From Limnohabitans sp. (GTDB lineage Bacteria > Pseudomonadota > Gammaproteobacteria > Burkholderiales > Burkholderiaceae_C), in contig SHXD01000011.1 in NCBI GenBank assembly GCA_009693505.1, positions 1-64,000 of the forward strand: a stretch of 64,000 nucleotides of DNA, in the 5' to 3' direction. The notes beneath the pieces are model-generated. The model was not told where the DNA came from. It searched no databases and saw nothing but the letters and a program-made list of their open reading frames with translations. This document shows, piece by piece, positions 23,745 through 34,857 of this stretch. How positions within the stretch are numbered: position 1 is the stretch's first letter; the number at the start of each line of letters is the position of its first letter. The position numbers and the translations under genes were made by a program.

Positions 23745-26044
23745 TAAAAGGAAGTTCCGATTTGGAATTGCAGTCTTTGGATTTTATCCGCAACCTGACG
23801 CTTCATAGGCAATGCATATGAAAAGCGCAAAGGACCCATGGGTGAAATCCAGCTTAAACCCACACCGATAGAGGAGCGGAGTTCGCCGAGATTGATCTTT
23901 TCGTTCTCGCCAAAGGCACGGCCGACGTCGGTAAAGGCAAAAAGTCGCAAGGTGCGATCGTTGCCAGCGCCTGGAAATGGGGCCATGAGCTCGGCATTCA
24001 AAACAATTTTCTTAGGTCCGCCCAAGTACAGGCTGTTGGTGCTGTCTGAAGGCCCCAAAGTGGATTGCTGGAACCCGCGAACGCTGCCCAAGCCGCCTAC
24101 AAAGTAGTTTTTGAACAGCGGATAGGGCCGATTTGACAAGCCTTGACCCCAACCCAAGTCGGCATTCAAAGCCAGTGTGTACTTTTTAGTTAAAGGCGTG
24201 TATTGCTGAATTTGGTAGTTGGTACGAACGTAACGGGCATCACCACTGGCACTTAAATCAGAGTTGAAGCGCTGCAAAATGCCTCGCGTTGGCACCAAAG
24301 CGCTGTCGCGGCCATCCCTTGCCCAGCCAATGGTGAAAGGCAAAGAGGTGCTGGTGTAGCCAAACTGCTGCATGTATTCGACGTAGGCGTTGGGTAAGTT
24401 GTTGCCGGGTCGGATAGACGTCTGTTCTAAATTGACGCCAAAATAAACCGTGTCAATCTCACTGAAGGGCACGCCAAAACGCGTGCCAGCGCCCGAACTG
24501 ACCAAGCTGTAGGCATTCAAGTCGCCCAAATAAGGCCGCGTGGTGCGATGGAAAACATCGATGGTTCGAGAAATTCCTTCTGGCGTGAAGTACGGATCGG
24601 TGGTGCTGATGACAATGGTTCTGTTGTATTTACTGGTATTGATTTCGGTGGCCAAGTAGTTGCCCGATCCGAACGCATTTTCCTGTCGAATACCGAAGCT
24701 CAACGCCACTTTTTCAGTGGATGAGAATCCAGCACCCAGTGAAACACTGCCCGTTGGCTTTTCGACCACGTTGACGGCGAGGTCAACTTGGTCGGTGGTG
24801 GCTGGTACTTCTTGGGTATCAATGTTGACTTCGGTAAAGAAGCCCAAACGGTCGACACGGTCGCGCGATAACTTGATTTTGTCGCCGTCGTACCAAGCAG
24901 ATTCCAACTGCCGGAATTCGCGCCTGACCACCTCGTCGCGTGTTCGGTTGTTGCCAGCCACATTGATGCGGCGAACATAGGCGCGGCGTGAAGGTTCGGC
25001 AATAAGCACAAAGTTAACACGGTTGGTCAACCGGTCAATTTCGGGACGGGCATCGACACGCGCGAAGGCAAATCCAAACTTGCCAAAATAATCGGTAAAA
25101 GCTTTGTTGGTTTCGGCCACAGTTTCAGCGTTGTAAGGCTGGCCCAGGCCAATTTTGACAAGGGCTTTGAACTCGTCTTCTTTGCCCAAATAGTTGCCTT
25201 CAAGCTTGACACCAGAGACGACGAAACGCTCACCTTCCGTGACATTGATGGCAATCGAGATGTCTTGCTTGTCAGGTGAGATGGCCACTTGGGTAGAGTC
25301 AATTCGGAACTCTAGGAAACCACGGCTTAAATAGTAAGAGCGAAGCGCTTCCAAGTCAGCATTGAGCTTGGTACGGGAATAACGGTCTGATTTGGTGTAC
25401 CAACTTAGCCAGCCGCCCACATCCAAATTGAACTGATCCTTGAGCGTGCCTTCAGAAAAGTTTTGATTGCCTGTGATTCGAATTTCTTTGATTTTGGAAG
25501 GGCCACCTTCAGATACTGTGAAGGTCAACTTCACACGGTTGCGGTCTACTGGCGTGACTGTTGTGACCACCTCGGCACCATACAAGCTGCGAGTAATGTA
25601 TTGACGCTTTAATTCTTGCTCGGCTTTGTCTGCCAAGGCTTTGTCAAAGGGGCGGCCTTCAGAAATACCCACTTCTTTCAATGCCTTCACCAAGACATCT
25701 TTGTCGAACTCTTTCAGACCCACCCATTCAACTTCTGAAATGGAGGGACGCTCTTCCACAATGACCACCAACACATCGCCTTGGGCATCAAGCCTGACAT
25801 CTTTGAACAAACCCAACGCAAACAAAGCGCGAATGGCAGCTGCACCCGATTCATCGTTGTACATATCGCCAACGCGGAAAGGCAAAGAAGCAAAAACCGT
25901 CCCTGACTCAATGCGCTGAAGACCCTCAACGCGAATGTCCTTCAATTTGAAAGGCTCAACGGCCCACGCAGACATGCCGCTGATGGCCGCTGCAAGCAGC
26001 ACGCACAAGTGATGCAAGCGAAATCGATTGGGGAGAAAGTTCAT
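23744..26044 (-). CDS. bamA: Outer membrane assembly factor BamA
   Basis: POTRA repeats (FKLKDIRVEGLQRIESGTVF), C-terminal beta-barrel ending ...QRLQFQIGTSF with terminal F. Confidence 0.97.
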   Translation of the reverse strand: MNFLPNRFRLHHLCVLLAAAISGMSAWAVEPFKLKDIRVEGLQRIESGTVFASLPFRVGDMYNDESGAAAIRALFALGLFKDVRLDAQGDVLVVIVEERPSISEVEWVGLKEFDKDVLVKALKEVGISEGRPFDKALADKAEQELKRQYITRSLYGAEVVTTVTPVDRNRVKLTFTVSEGGPSKIKEIRITGNQNFSEGTLKDQFNLDVGGWLSWYTKSDRYSRTKLNADLEALRSYYLSRGFLEFRIDSTQVAISPDKQDISIAINVTEGERFVVSGVKLEGNYLGKEDEFKALVKIGLGQPYNAETVAETNKAFTDYFGKFGFAFARVDARPEIDRLTNRVNFVLIAEPSRRAYVRRINVAGNNRTRDEVVRREFRQLESAWYDGDKIKLSRDRVDRLGFFTEVNIDTQEVPATTDQVDLAVNVVEKPTGSVSLGAGFSSTEKVALSFGIRQENAFGSGNYLATEINTSKYNRTIVISTTDPYFTPEGISRTIDVFHRTTRPYLGDLNAYSLVSSGAGTRFGVPFSEIDTVYFGVNLEQTSIRPGNNLPNAYVEYMQQFGYTSTSLPFTIGWARDGRDSALVPTRGILQRFNSDLSASGDARYVRTNYQIQQYTPLTKKYTLALNADLGWGQGLSNRPYPLFKNYFVGGLGSVRGFQQSTLGPSDSTNSLYLGGPKKIVLNAELMAPFPGAGNDRTLRLFAFTDVGRAFGENEKINLGELRSSIGVGLSWISPMGPLRFSYALPMKRQVADKIQRLQFQIGTSF

Positions 26045-26053
26045 GCGTTTGAA

Positions 26054-27157
26054 TTAAGTAAAGAGTCGCGTCAGATCATTGAAAAAAGCCAAGGCCATGA
26101 TGAAAATCAACAAAGCCAAACCGACTTTTTGCAAACCCCGCTGCCAAGCAACAGAAACCGGTTTACCTGTCAGAGACTCCCAAAGATAATACATCAGGTG
26201 CCCACCATCCAACATGGGCAATGGCAGGAGATTGAGAAGCCCCAAACTGACACTGATCAGGCCCAGAAAAGTCAAATAAGACGGCAAGCCTCTTTGGGCA
26301 GACTGCCCAGCCTGCTCCGCAATGGTCAAGGGGCCGCTCAGGTGCTTCGAAGAGGCCTCGCCTGTGAGCATTTGGCCAATCAGCTGGCCCGTGAGTAGCG
26401 TAATTTGCTCGACTTGGCCGTAGCCTCGGGCCAAGCCTTCCCAAAAACCAGCACTCACCCATTCTGAGTCGGAGGGCTGCCCCACCACCGCCCCAATTCG
26501 CCTGACAGCACTTGATTCAGGCTGACCTGGCAAAGAAGTGATCAGGGGTTTGACGGCCAGAGATAGGCGCTGGCCTTGTCGGTCAATTTCCCAAACTGCC
26601 GCCTTGTCCGATTCTTCTGCATTGTCTTCAGGGTCTACTTCGCCGCGAATCAAGGCCCTTAAGTGCTGAGCGTCCCTCACCTCTTGAGAGCCTACTTTCA
26701 AAACGCGATCACCTGTTTTCAGACCTGCAAGATCGGCCGCAGCGCCAGCCTCTACGCGGCCAAGGATGGGCAAGATTTTGGGATGACCCCACCAAGCAAC
26801 TGCGCTGAACAAGACAACGGCCAACAACAGGTTGGCCAAAGGACCTGCAGCCACAATGGCCGCGCGAACTTTCAAACTGCGTCGGTCAAAGGCCAGCGGA
26901 AGTTGATCGATGGGCACGGCAGCTTCGCGGCTGTCTAGCATCTGAACATAGCCGCCCAAAGGCAATGCGCTGATCACAAACTCGGTGTTTTGTCCTGCTC
27001 TTGGATGCTTGGAACGCCAACGGTAAAGGGCTTTTCCAAAACCAATGGAAAAAACCAAAACAGGCACCTTACAGGCCACCGCCATTCGGTAGTGACCATA
27101 CTCATGCACCGCAATTAAGAGGGTGAGTGCGAAGAGGAAAGCAAGCAGTGTTAGCAC
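26054..27157 (-). CDS. rseP: Site-2 protease, RseP-family (367 aa, apparently single PDZ)
   Basis: VHEYGHYRMA zinc motif, LPMLDGGHLMYYL; only one PDZ-like segment (aa about 125-205). Confidence 0.93.
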   Translation of the reverse strand: MLTLLAFLFALTLLIAVHEYGHYRMAVACKVPVLVFSIGFGKALYRWRSKHPRAGQNTEFVISALPLGGYVQMLDSREAAVPIDQLPLAFDRRSLKVRAAIVAAGPLANLLLAVVLFSAVAWWGHPKILPILGRVEAGAAADLAGLKTGDRVLKVGSQEVRDAQHLRALIRGEVDPEDNAEESDKAAVWEIDRQGQRLSLAVKPLITSLPGQPESSAVRRIGAVVGQPSDSEWVSAGFWEGLARGYGQVEQITLLTGQLIGQMLTGEASSKHLSGPLTIAEQAGQSAQRGLPSYLTFLGLISVSLGLLNLLPLPMLDGGHLMYYLWESLTGKPVSVAWQRGLQKVGLALLIFIMALAFFNDLTRLFT

Positions 27158-27166
27158 GTTAAAGCG

Positions 27167-28357
27167 TCAAGCACGGCAAGCACGAGCCACTTCGGAAGCT
27201 GTAGCGCGGCTTTGTGCATCAAGCGCCAGCAAGTCAGGCAAACTTTGGGGCGATTGCGGCTGCACCTTGGCCAAAGTTTCGATGTTCACTTGGTGAATTT
27301 GATCAAATCTAATTTGCTTGTTCAAAAAGGCTTCAACCGCAATTTCATTGGCGGCATTGAGCACTGCGCACGTGCCTGAAGCAGCACTCAAAGATTGCCA
27401 AGCCAATTTCAAACCTGGAAATCTATCGGGGTGGCCATGATCGTCAATGGCTTCAAAGGTCATGGGTTTGAGATTGTGAAAATCAAGCGTCTGAGCACCC
27501 GAGGTGATTCGCTCGGGCCAACTTAAGCCATATGCAATGGGCACTCGCATATCGGGGGTGCCCAACTGCGCCACGATGGAGGTGTCTTTGTACTTCACCA
27601 TGGAGTGAATGATGCTTTGGGGATGAATGACCACAGAGAGTTGATTGGGCGACACGCCAAATAAATAGCGCGCCTCAATGACTTCCAAGGCTTTGTTCAT
27701 CATGGTGGCGGAGTCGACTGAAATTTTTCGGCCCATGACCCAATTGGGGTGTGCACAGGCTTCATCTGGCGTGGCGTTTTTCAAGCTGGCTACATCGCGC
27801 GTTCTGAAAGGGCCGCCCGATGCAGTCAAGATAATTTGATCAATGCGATCAGCCCAAGTAGCTGGATTTTCAGGCAAAGACTGAAACACGGCAGAATGTT
27901 CACTGTCGATGGGCAAGAGCACAGCGCCGCCCTTTTTGACCGCACTTAAAAAGACTTCACCACCCACCACCAAGGCTTCTTTATTGGCCAACAACAAACG
28001 CTTGCCTGCATGAGCCGCAGCCAAGCAGGCAGACAAACCCGCGGCGCCCACAATGGCTGCCATCACTGCTTGAACCTCTTCGTGGGCAGACACAAAGTCC
28101 AGAGCCTCAGGACCCCAACGCACCTCGACAGGCAAATCTTCGGCCTTGATGCGCTCAGCCAGCAAACGGCCTGCATCTTCTTGGGCCATCACTGCAAATT
28201 TGGGTTTGAACTGTGCGCATTGCGCCAAGATCACATCGACTTGCTTGGACGCCGTTAAAGCAAACACCTGAAACCGGTCCAAGTGTTTTGACAACACGTC
28301 CAATGTGCTGGTGCCAATGGAACCGGTAGAACCCAGAATGGTTATGTTTTGTTTCAT
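27167..28357 (-). CDS. dxr: 1-deoxy-D-xylulose 5-phosphate reductoisomerase
   Basis: ITILGSTGSIGTSTLDVL..., LLANKEALVVGG, SVDSATMMNKALEVIEA. Confidence 0.97.
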   Translation of the reverse strand: MKQNITILGSTGSIGTSTLDVLSKHLDRFQVFALTASKQVDVILAQCAQFKPKFAVMAQEDAGRLLAERIKAEDLPVEVRWGPEALDFVSAHEEVQAVMAAIVGAAGLSACLAAAHAGKRLLLANKEALVVGGEVFLSAVKKGGAVLLPIDSEHSAVFQSLPENPATWADRIDQIILTASGGPFRTRDVASLKNATPDEACAHPNWVMGRKISVDSATMMNKALEVIEARYLFGVSPNQLSVVIHPQSIIHSMVKYKDTSIVAQLGTPDMRVPIAYGLSWPERITSGAQTLDFHNLKPMTFEAIDDHGHPDRFPGLKLAWQSLSAASGTCAVLNAANEIAVEAFLNKQIRFDQIHQVNIETLAKVQPQSPQSLPDLLALDAQSRATASEVARACRA

Positions 28358-28373
28358 AAGGAAAGCAAGCTGT

Positions 28374-29246
28374 TTAAACTTTGGGCCAATGCAGCAACAT
28401 CATGGCGATGGGCAAAGCTGGCAGCAAGGCATCCAAACGGTCAAGCACGCCACCATGACCGGGCAATAGGTTGGAACTGTCTTTGACACCCGCACTTCGT
28501 TTGACCAAGGATTCAACCAAGTCACCCACAACGCTCATGGTGGTTAAAAAAATCAAACTCAAGCCCCACAAAAAATAACCATGTTGAAGCATGGCTGTGA
28601 ACAAACTGGTGCCCGGCCATTGGTAGATTAATTCAAGGTGCATCCAACCAAAGGCAGTCAGAAACACACCCAACAAACCGCCAATCGCACCTTCCCAACT
28701 TTTGCCGGGACTGACAGTAGCCGCCAATTTTTGATGAATGATTTTGCCACCCAGGGCCCTGCCAAAGAAATAGGCAAACACATCGGCCGCCCACACCACA
28801 CAAAATATGGAGAGTAACAATTGCACGCTAGAAGTTCGCGCTTGCGCCATGGCCAACCATGCCAACCACAACATGAGTACACCCAAAGCCCAGCGAACAT
28901 TTTGACGCCATAAGGCCCAGCCCTGAACGCCACGCAACAGCATCCAAGCCGTTAAACCAACCCAAGTTGCGCCTGCCAACCACCAAAGCCATGTTTCGGT
29001 TTGAGAGGTCCAACCCGCCCACCATGCAACGGCACACATGCCGGCACACAAAACACCCGATAAAACAGACTGCACGCTGGCCATGCCGTTCATGCGGGCC
29101 CACTCCCAAGCGCCAGCAGCAATGAGAAGCGCAGACAAAATGAGAAAGGCTTGAGGGGTTTCTGCAAAAAGAGCTGGCAATAAAACGGCCAACAAAGCCA
29201 ATGCAGTGATGATGCGTTGCTTGAGCATCAAATCAATGACCATCAA
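28374..29246 (-). CDS. cdsA: Phosphatidate cytidylyltransferase
   Basis: Multi-TM protein with [12 protein letters not shown] and [32 protein letters not shown] signature. Confidence 0.95.
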   Translation of the reverse strand: MMVIDLMLKQRIITALALLAVLLPALFAETPQAFLILSALLIAAGAWEWARMNGMASVQSVLSGVLCAGMCAVAWWAGWTSQTETWLWWLAGATWVGLTAWMLLRGVQGWALWRQNVRWALGVLMLWLAWLAMAQARTSSVQLLLSIFCVVWAADVFAYFFGRALGGKIIHQKLAATVSPGKSWEGAIGGLLGVFLTAFGWMHLELIYQWPGTSLFTAMLQHGYFLWGLSLIFLTTMSVVGDLVESLVKRSAGVKDSSNLLPGHGGVLDRLDALLPALPIAMMLLHWPKV

Positions 29247-29803
29247 ACGGCCATGATCTCTTGTTCTTTGCCAGCCACCAGCTGGTCAATTTCTGCAATG
29301 TGTTTGTCGGTCACTTTTTGAACTTCTGCCTCTGAGCGTTTTTGCTCATCTTCGGAAGCCAGTTTGTCTTTGACCAATTTTTTCACAGCCTCATTGGCAT
29401 CACGGCGCAAATTGCGAACGGCAATTTTGGCGTTCTCACCTTCAGTGCGAACCAGCTTGGTCATTTCTTTGCGGCGCTCTTCGCTCATGGGCGGCATGGG
29501 CACACGAATGATGTCGCCCATTGAAGCGGGGTTCAAACCTAAATCGCTTTCGCGAATGGCTTTTTCAATTTTGGCGCCCATGCCTTTTTCCCAAGGCTGA
29601 ACGCTGATGGTGCGTGAATCGATGAGCGACACGTTGGCCACCTGCGACAAGGGCACGAAAGAGCCGTAGTAATCCACCTGAATGGTGTCCAAAATGGCAG
29701 GATTGGCCCGGCCTGTGCGAATCTTGGTCAGGTTATTTTTGAAAGCCGCAATGGACTGATCCATTTTGGTTTGCGATGTTTTCTTGATGTCTTCTAAGCT
29801 CAT
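29243..29803 (-). CDS. frr: Ribosome recycling factor
   Basis: [39 protein letters not shown]; internal ATG start at 29803. Confidence 0.97.
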   Translation of the reverse strand: MSLEDIKKTSQTKMDQSIAAFKNNLTKIRTGRANPAILDTIQVDYYGSFVPLSQVANVSLIDSRTISVQPWEKGMGAKIEKAIRESDLGLNPASMGDIIRVPMPPMSEERRKEMTKLVRTEGENAKIAVRNLRRDANEAVKKLVKDKLASEDEQKRSEAEVQKVTDKHIAEIDQLVAGKEQEIMAV

Positions 29804-29861
29804 GAAATACTCCGGGGCCAGATTTGGCGGGTTCAAGAATTAAGCGAAATGAAGGTCTGAT

Positions 29862-30584
29862 TCAGGCATACACCAAAGTGCCCTCGTCTTCTCCCATGAC
29901 CACTCGCTTGAAGGCACCATGCTTGAAGATTGAGAACACTTTAACAGGCAACTTTTGGTCGCGGCACAGCGCAAAGGCCGTGGCGTCCATGATGCCCAAA
30001 TTTTTAGAAATGGCTTCGTCAAACGAAAGTTTGCTGTAGCGGGTTGCGGCAGGATCTAATTTAGGATCGGCCGAGTAAACGCCATCGACCTTGGTGGCTT
30101 TGAGAACCAACTCGGCCCCAATTTCTGCACCGCGCAAAGCGGCAGCGGTGTCGGTTGTGAAGAAGGGGTTGCCCGTACCGGCTGCGAAGATGACCACTTT
30201 GCCTTCTTCAAGGTACTGAAGTGCCTTGGGACGAACATAAGGCTCGACCACCTGCTCAATGGCTATGGCCGACATGACGCGAGCCGTGAGCCCCGCTTTT
30301 TCCATGGTATCGGCCAGCGCCAAAGAGTTCATGACGGTGGCCAACATGCCCATGTAGTCGGCTGTGGCACGGTCCATTCCCACAGCGCCACCAGCAACAC
30401 CCCTGAAGATGTTGCCGCCGCCAATGACCACGGCCACTTGAACACCCAAACGGGTGACTTCGGCGATCTCGTTCACCATTCGAACAATAGTGGCTCGGTT
30501 GATACCGAACTGATCGTCACCCATCAACGCCTCGCCTGACAGCTTGAGCAAAATACGCTTGTGGGCTGGTTTGGCAATGGTCAT
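29862..30584 (-). CDS. pyrH: Uridylate kinase
   Basis: [19 protein letters not shown]...[10 protein letters not shown]. Confidence 0.97.
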   Translation of the reverse strand: MTIAKPAHKRILLKLSGEALMGDDQFGINRATIVRMVNEIAEVTRLGVQVAVVIGGGNIFRGVAGGAVGMDRATADYMGMLATVMNSLALADTMEKAGLTARVMSAIAIEQVVEPYVRPKALQYLEEGKVVIFAAGTGNPFFTTDTAAALRGAEIGAELVLKATKVDGVYSADPKLDPAATRYSKLSFDEAISKNLGIMDATAFALCRDQKLPVKVFSIFKHGAFKRVVMGEDEGTLVYA

Positions 30585-30679
30585 GACGGGCTCCTCATAA
30601 AGACAGATTCAAGTTTAGCGTTGAATCGCCCTGTTGGGCGACCCTGTTTACCCGGGTTTTAACCCTGATAGCGGCAGCT

Positions 30680-31570
30680 TTAAGCTGCGTTTTGAGCGGC
30701 AGCAACTTGTGCGGCCACTTCGGCCACAAAGTCGTCAACCTTCTTCTCAATGCCCTCGCCTACTACGAACATCGTGAAGGCTTTGACTTGGGTGGCTTCG
30801 GCTTTGAGCATTTGCTCAACGGTTTGTTTGTCGTTTTTCACGAAAGCTTGGTTGTTCAAGGACACTTCTTTGAGGTACTTTTGAACGGAGCCTTCGATCA
30901 TTTTGGCAGCGATGTCAGCGGGCTTGCCGGACTCAGCAGCCTTGGCGGTGGCCACTGAACGCTCTTTTTCAATCAGGTCAGCGGGTACATCGTTACTGGT
31001 CAAAGCCACAGGCTTCATGGCGGCCACGTGCATGGCAACGTCTTTGGCGGCAGTGTCTTTGCCTTCGTACTCGACCAACACACCAATGCGGGTGCCGTGC
31101 AAGTAAGTAGCGATTTGGGCGCCACCGGCCACGCGCTTGAAGCGGCGAAAGCTCATGTTCTCACCGATCTTGCCGATCAGGCCTTTGCGAACTTCTTCCA
31201 ATGTTGGACCGAAGCCGTCTTGGGTGTAGGGCAATTCGCCCAATGCAGCCACGTCGGCTGGGTTGTGCAAAGCAGCCAATTTGGCGGCCGCATTGGCAAA
31301 GGCCAAGAAGCTGTCGTTTTTGGTCACAAAGTCTGTTTCGCAGTTGACTTCGAGCATGGCGCCTGTGTTGCCTTCTGTGTAGGCAACGATCACGCCTTCG
31401 GCGGTGACGCGGGAAGCGGCTTTGCCTGCTTTTGTTCCCAATTTAACGCGCAACAACTCTTCTGCTTTGGCCATGTCGCCATCGGCTTCAGTCAAAGCTT
31501 TTTTGCATTCCATCATGGGGGCATCTGTTTTGGCGCGCAGTTCAGCGACCATGCTTGCGGTAATAGCCAT
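30680..31570 (-). CDS. tsf: Elongation factor Ts
   Basis: [41 protein letters not shown]. Confidence 0.98.
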   Translation of the reverse strand: MAITASMVAELRAKTDAPMMECKKALTEADGDMAKAEELLRVKLGTKAGKAASRVTAEGVIVAYTEGNTGAMLEVNCETDFVTKNDSFLAFANAAAKLAALHNPADVAALGELPYTQDGFGPTLEEVRKGLIGKIGENMSFRRFKRVAGGAQIATYLHGTRIGVLVEYEGKDTAAKDVAMHVAAMKPVALTSNDVPADLIEKERSVATAKAAESGKPADIAAKMIEGSVQKYLKEVSLNNQAFVKNDKQTVEQMLKAEATQVKAFTMFVVGEGIEKKVDDFVAEVAAQVAAAQNAA

Positions 31571-31645
31571 TTGATTTCTCCGTTTCGTCTTCGAATTAAG
31601 ATTCGAGCTAAATAAAAATTGATAAAAAGTCAGTGCGACTCAGAT

Positions 31646-31676
31646 TAAAAAAAAGGGGCAAGAAGCCCCTTTTCTC
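31646..31676. terminator. Intercistronic hairpin between rpsB and tsf (terminator/attenuator-like)
   Basis: AAAAGGGGC-AAGAA-GCCCCTTTT with flanking A/T runs. Confidence 0.6.
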
Positions 31677-31690
31677 TGGTTGAGAGGGCA

Positions 31691-32443
31691 TTAAGCAGCA
31701 GCTTCTTGCACTTCAACGAATTCGTCAACGCCTTCGGCGGCTACTGCATTGACCACGTCTTGAACGGCGTTGGCACGACCTTCAATAATGGCGTCGGCAA
31801 TGCCGCGAGCGTACAAAGTAACGGCTTTGGAAGAGTCGTCGTTACCAGGAATGATGTAGTCGATGCCTTCGGGTGAGTGGTTAGAGTCCACCACGCCGAT
31901 CAGGGGAATGCCCAATTTTTTGGCTTCCAAGATGGCAATCTTGTGGTAACCCACGTCGATCACGAAAATGGCATCTGGCAAAGTGGCCATGTCTTGAATG
32001 CCGCCGATGTCTTTTTCAAGCTTATCGATTTCGCGCTTGAACATGAGTTGTTCTTTTTTGCTCAAGGTGTCGAGGCCGACTTCTTGTTGAGCTTTCATGT
32101 CCTTCAAGCGCTTGATGGAAGTCTTGACGGTTTTGAAGTTGGTGAGCATGCCGCCCAACCAGCGTTGGTCAACATAAGGCACGCCGGCGCGCTGAGCTTC
32201 AGCAGCCACGGTGTCACGGGCTTGACGCTTGGTGCCCACCATGAGGATGTTGCCGCGGTTTGCAGAGAGTTGTTTGACAAACTTCAATGCGTCTTGGAAC
32301 ATCGGTAAAGATTTTTCCAAGTTGATGATGTGGATTTTGTTGCGGTGACCGAAAATGAAGGGGGACATCTTGGGGTTCCAGAAGCGTGTTTGGTGACCAA
32401 AGTGGACACCGGCTTCCAGCATTTCGCGCATGGTAACTGACAT
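31691..32443 (-). CDS. rpsB: 30S ribosomal protein S2
   Basis: [32 protein letters not shown]; internal ATG at 32443. Confidence 0.98.
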   Translation of the reverse strand: MSVTMREMLEAGVHFGHQTRFWNPKMSPFIFGHRNKIHIINLEKSLPMFQDALKFVKQLSANRGNILMVGTKRQARDTVAAEAQRAGVPYVDQRWLGGMLTNFKTVKTSIKRLKDMKAQQEVGLDTLSKKEQLMFKREIDKLEKDIGGIQDMATLPDAIFVIDVGYHKIAILEAKKLGIPLIGVVDSNHSPEGIDYIIPGNDDSSKAVTLYARGIADAIIEGRANAVQDVVNAVAAEGVDEFVEVQEAAA

Positions 32444-32486
32444 AGATTTTCTCCGAAGGTTGGGTCTAAAATCCGGCTCACACATC

Positions 32487-32527
32487 GGCTGTTTGAGGAA
32501 GCCCTTTCGGGTTTAATCTGAACAGCC
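32487..32527 (-). promoter_or_regulatory. Structured rpsB 5' leader hairpin
   Basis: Minus strand GGCTGTT-CAGATTAAA-CCCGAAAGGG-CTTCCTCA-AACAGCC; candidate -10 TATACT upstream at 32588-32593. Confidence 0.4.
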
Positions 32528-32655
32528 AACACCTTGAAGGAGCCGGTTTGCGATTTACTCGCAGGGAAATTCCTGCTAAGCCAGTCGAGTATAGCATCCA
32601 AAATGTCCGTTTTCCAGCCCTTTTCAAGCCTCCTTACCTCTAGGAATCCATCACC

Positions 32656-34008
32656 ATGCGCCCTGACCTGATTGCCACCCTGCAAGCCATTGCCCAGCAA
32701 CAAACCAGCCCGCAAGCTGAATGGGAAAAGAGCCATGAAATTGCCCGCAGTGCAGCCTGCGACAAGGTCTTTATGGACATGGCCCCTGCGACTGGCCCGT
32801 CTGTCTTGCAGGAAAAAAGCTTGGTGAACTCAGCTCTCAAGGGCTTGGCCTTCTCTGTCAAAGACCTGTTTGACGTGGCTGGGCAAGCCACTTTGGCAGG
32901 CTCCAAAGTGCTGAAAGGCGTTCCTGCAGCCCATGCAGACTGCCCTGTCGTGGCCAGGCTCAAGTCTGCTGGCGGTAGCAATTTGGGCCGAACCAACATG
33001 GTGGAGTTTGCGTTTTCTGGCATTGGCAACAACCCGCACTACGGCACACCGGCGGCTTGGGATGCCAAAACAGGCCAAGCTGTGATGAGCCATGGCAAAG
33101 GCCATGTACCTGGTGGCTCGTCTTCGGGCGCGGCAGTTTCCGTGGCCACGGGTGCGGCTTTCATCGGCATGGGCTCCGACACCGGCGGCTCCATTCGTAT
33201 TCCGGCTGCCCTCAATGGTTTGGTTGGATTTAAAAACACGGCGCGCCATGTACCCACCTTGGGCGCAGTGCCTTTGTCGACCACCATGGACACCATCTGC
33301 GCCATGACGCGCAGTGTGCGGGATGCCGTTTTGGCACACGAAATTTTGGCGGCACGAACGGTAGCCCGCTCAAGCAGGGCTCTGTCCAGTTATCGACTGG
33401 CCGTGCCTACACACTTCATGCTAGATGGCATGGAGGCTGGCGTACAAAAGGCTTGGGAACGAAGCCTATCGCGCTTGTCGCAAGCGGGTGCTCGCATAGT
33501 GGAGGTGCCACTTTCTGAAATCAAAGAGCTTGCGGGACTGCTAGCCACAGGTGGTTTTAGCGCTGCTGAAAGTTACACCTGGCATCGCCATCTTCTAGAA
33601 AAGGATGCAGCTGGCTACGACCCTCGCGTTTCGGCGCGCATTTTACGGGGGGCCAATATGAAAGCTTTTGAATATTTGGATTTACAAGCTGGCCGCTCAG
33701 CCTGGATTGCTCGGATGCAATCGGCATTGAATGCTTGCGATGCGGCCCTCTCCCCCACTGTGCCTATTTATGGTCCTACTTTGGAAAGCGTGGCACCTGG
33801 CCCAGAAAGAGACGATGCATTTTTTGCGGCCAATGCTTTGTTGCTGCGCAATACCAGCGTGATCAACATGCTAGACGGTTGTGCGTTGTCATTGCCCATT
33901 CATGAGGCAGGCGAATTGCCCAGTAGCATGATGATTTGGCAAGGCCCCATGAAGGACGATGCCATTTTAAATGTTTCAATGGCCATCGAAAGTGCTTTAA
34001 ACGCTTAA
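32656..34008 (+). CDS. Amidase-signature family amidase
   Basis: GLAFSVKDLFDVAG..., GGSSSGAAVSVATGAAFIGMGSDTGGSIRIPAALNGLVGFKNT amidase signature. Confidence 0.93.
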   Translation: MRPDLIATLQAIAQQQTSPQAEWEKSHEIARSAACDKVFMDMAPATGPSVLQEKSLVNSALKGLAFSVKDLFDVAGQATLAGSKVLKGVPAAHADCPVVARLKSAGGSNLGRTNMVEFAFSGIGNNPHYGTPAAWDAKTGQAVMSHGKGHVPGGSSSGAAVSVATGAAFIGMGSDTGGSIRIPAALNGLVGFKNTARHVPTLGAVPLSTTMDTICAMTRSVRDAVLAHEILAARTVARSSRALSSYRLAVPTHFMLDGMEAGVQKAWERSLSRLSQAGARIVEVPLSEIKELAGLLATGGFSAAESYTWHRHLLEKDAAGYDPRVSARILRGANMKAFEYLDLQAGRSAWIARMQSALNACDAALSPTVPIYGPTLESVAPGPERDDAFFAANALLLRNTSVINMLDGCALSLPIHEAGELPSSMMIWQGPMKDDAILNVSMAIESALNA

Positions 34009-34023
34009 GTGCCGTGACACAAC

Positions 34024-34788
34024 TTATCCGCGGCCCGCAAATGGCATCTTTGTAGCCATCACCGTGTGGAACATCACGTTGGCTTCAAGGGGCAAGCTGG
34101 CCATGTAAACCACCGACTTGCCGACAATGGCCACATCCATCAAAGGCTCGGCTTTGATTTCAAGGTTGGCTTGGGGCACACCCTTTGCCATTCTCATGGC
34201 CATGGGTGTGGCGGCATTGCCCACATCAATTTGACCTACCGCAATGTCGTACTGACGACCATCCAATGAAGCTGTTTTGGTCAGGCCAGACACCGCATGT
34301 TTGGTGGACGTGTAGGCAATGGAAAAGGGCCTTGGCGTGGTGGCTGAAATAGAGCCGTTGTTAATAATCCGGCCACCCATGGGCTTCTGGTCTTTCATGA
34401 CGCGAAAGGCTTCGCGAATGCATAAGAACATGCCTGTTAAATTGGTATCGACCACGCCCTTCCACATTTCCAAACTCAGTTCGGGCAAGGGAATAGCGGG
34501 TGTACTCACACCCGCATTGTTGAACAACAAATCGACACGGCCAAATGTTTTGACACATTGCGCAAACAAGTTGGCGACTGAGTCTTCTTGCGTCACGTCG
34601 GTGGGCACGGCCAAAACACGCGCGCCAGCGTTCAAGGCCTTGGCTTCTTCAACCACCTCTTCCAAATTGGCCTGCCTTCGACCAGCCAACACAACGCACC
34701 AGCCATCATGCAACAAAGCCATGGCTGTGGCTTTGCCAATGCCAGAACCTGCGCCGGTCACAATGGCAATTTTTGAATTTTGTGTCAT
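34024..34788 (-). CDS. SDR-family oxidoreductase
   Basis: [32 protein letters not shown] (YxxxK). Confidence 0.93.
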   Translation of the reverse strand: MTQNSKIAIVTGAGSGIGKATAMALLHDGWCVVLAGRRQANLEEVVEEAKALNAGARVLAVPTDVTQEDSVANLFAQCVKTFGRVDLLFNNAGVSTPAIPLPELSLEMWKGVVDTNLTGMFLCIREAFRVMKDQKPMGGRIINNGSISATTPRPFSIAYTSTKHAVSGLTKTASLDGRQYDIAVGQIDVGNAATPMAMRMAKGVPQANLEIKAEPLMDVAIVGKSVVYMASLPLEANVMFHTVMATKMPFAGRG

Positions 34789-34857
34789 GGCTTTTTTCTC
34801 CTGCTGATATTGAGATGAATAAACTTAACTGAAATTTGCTTGTCTTGAAAAAAAGCT

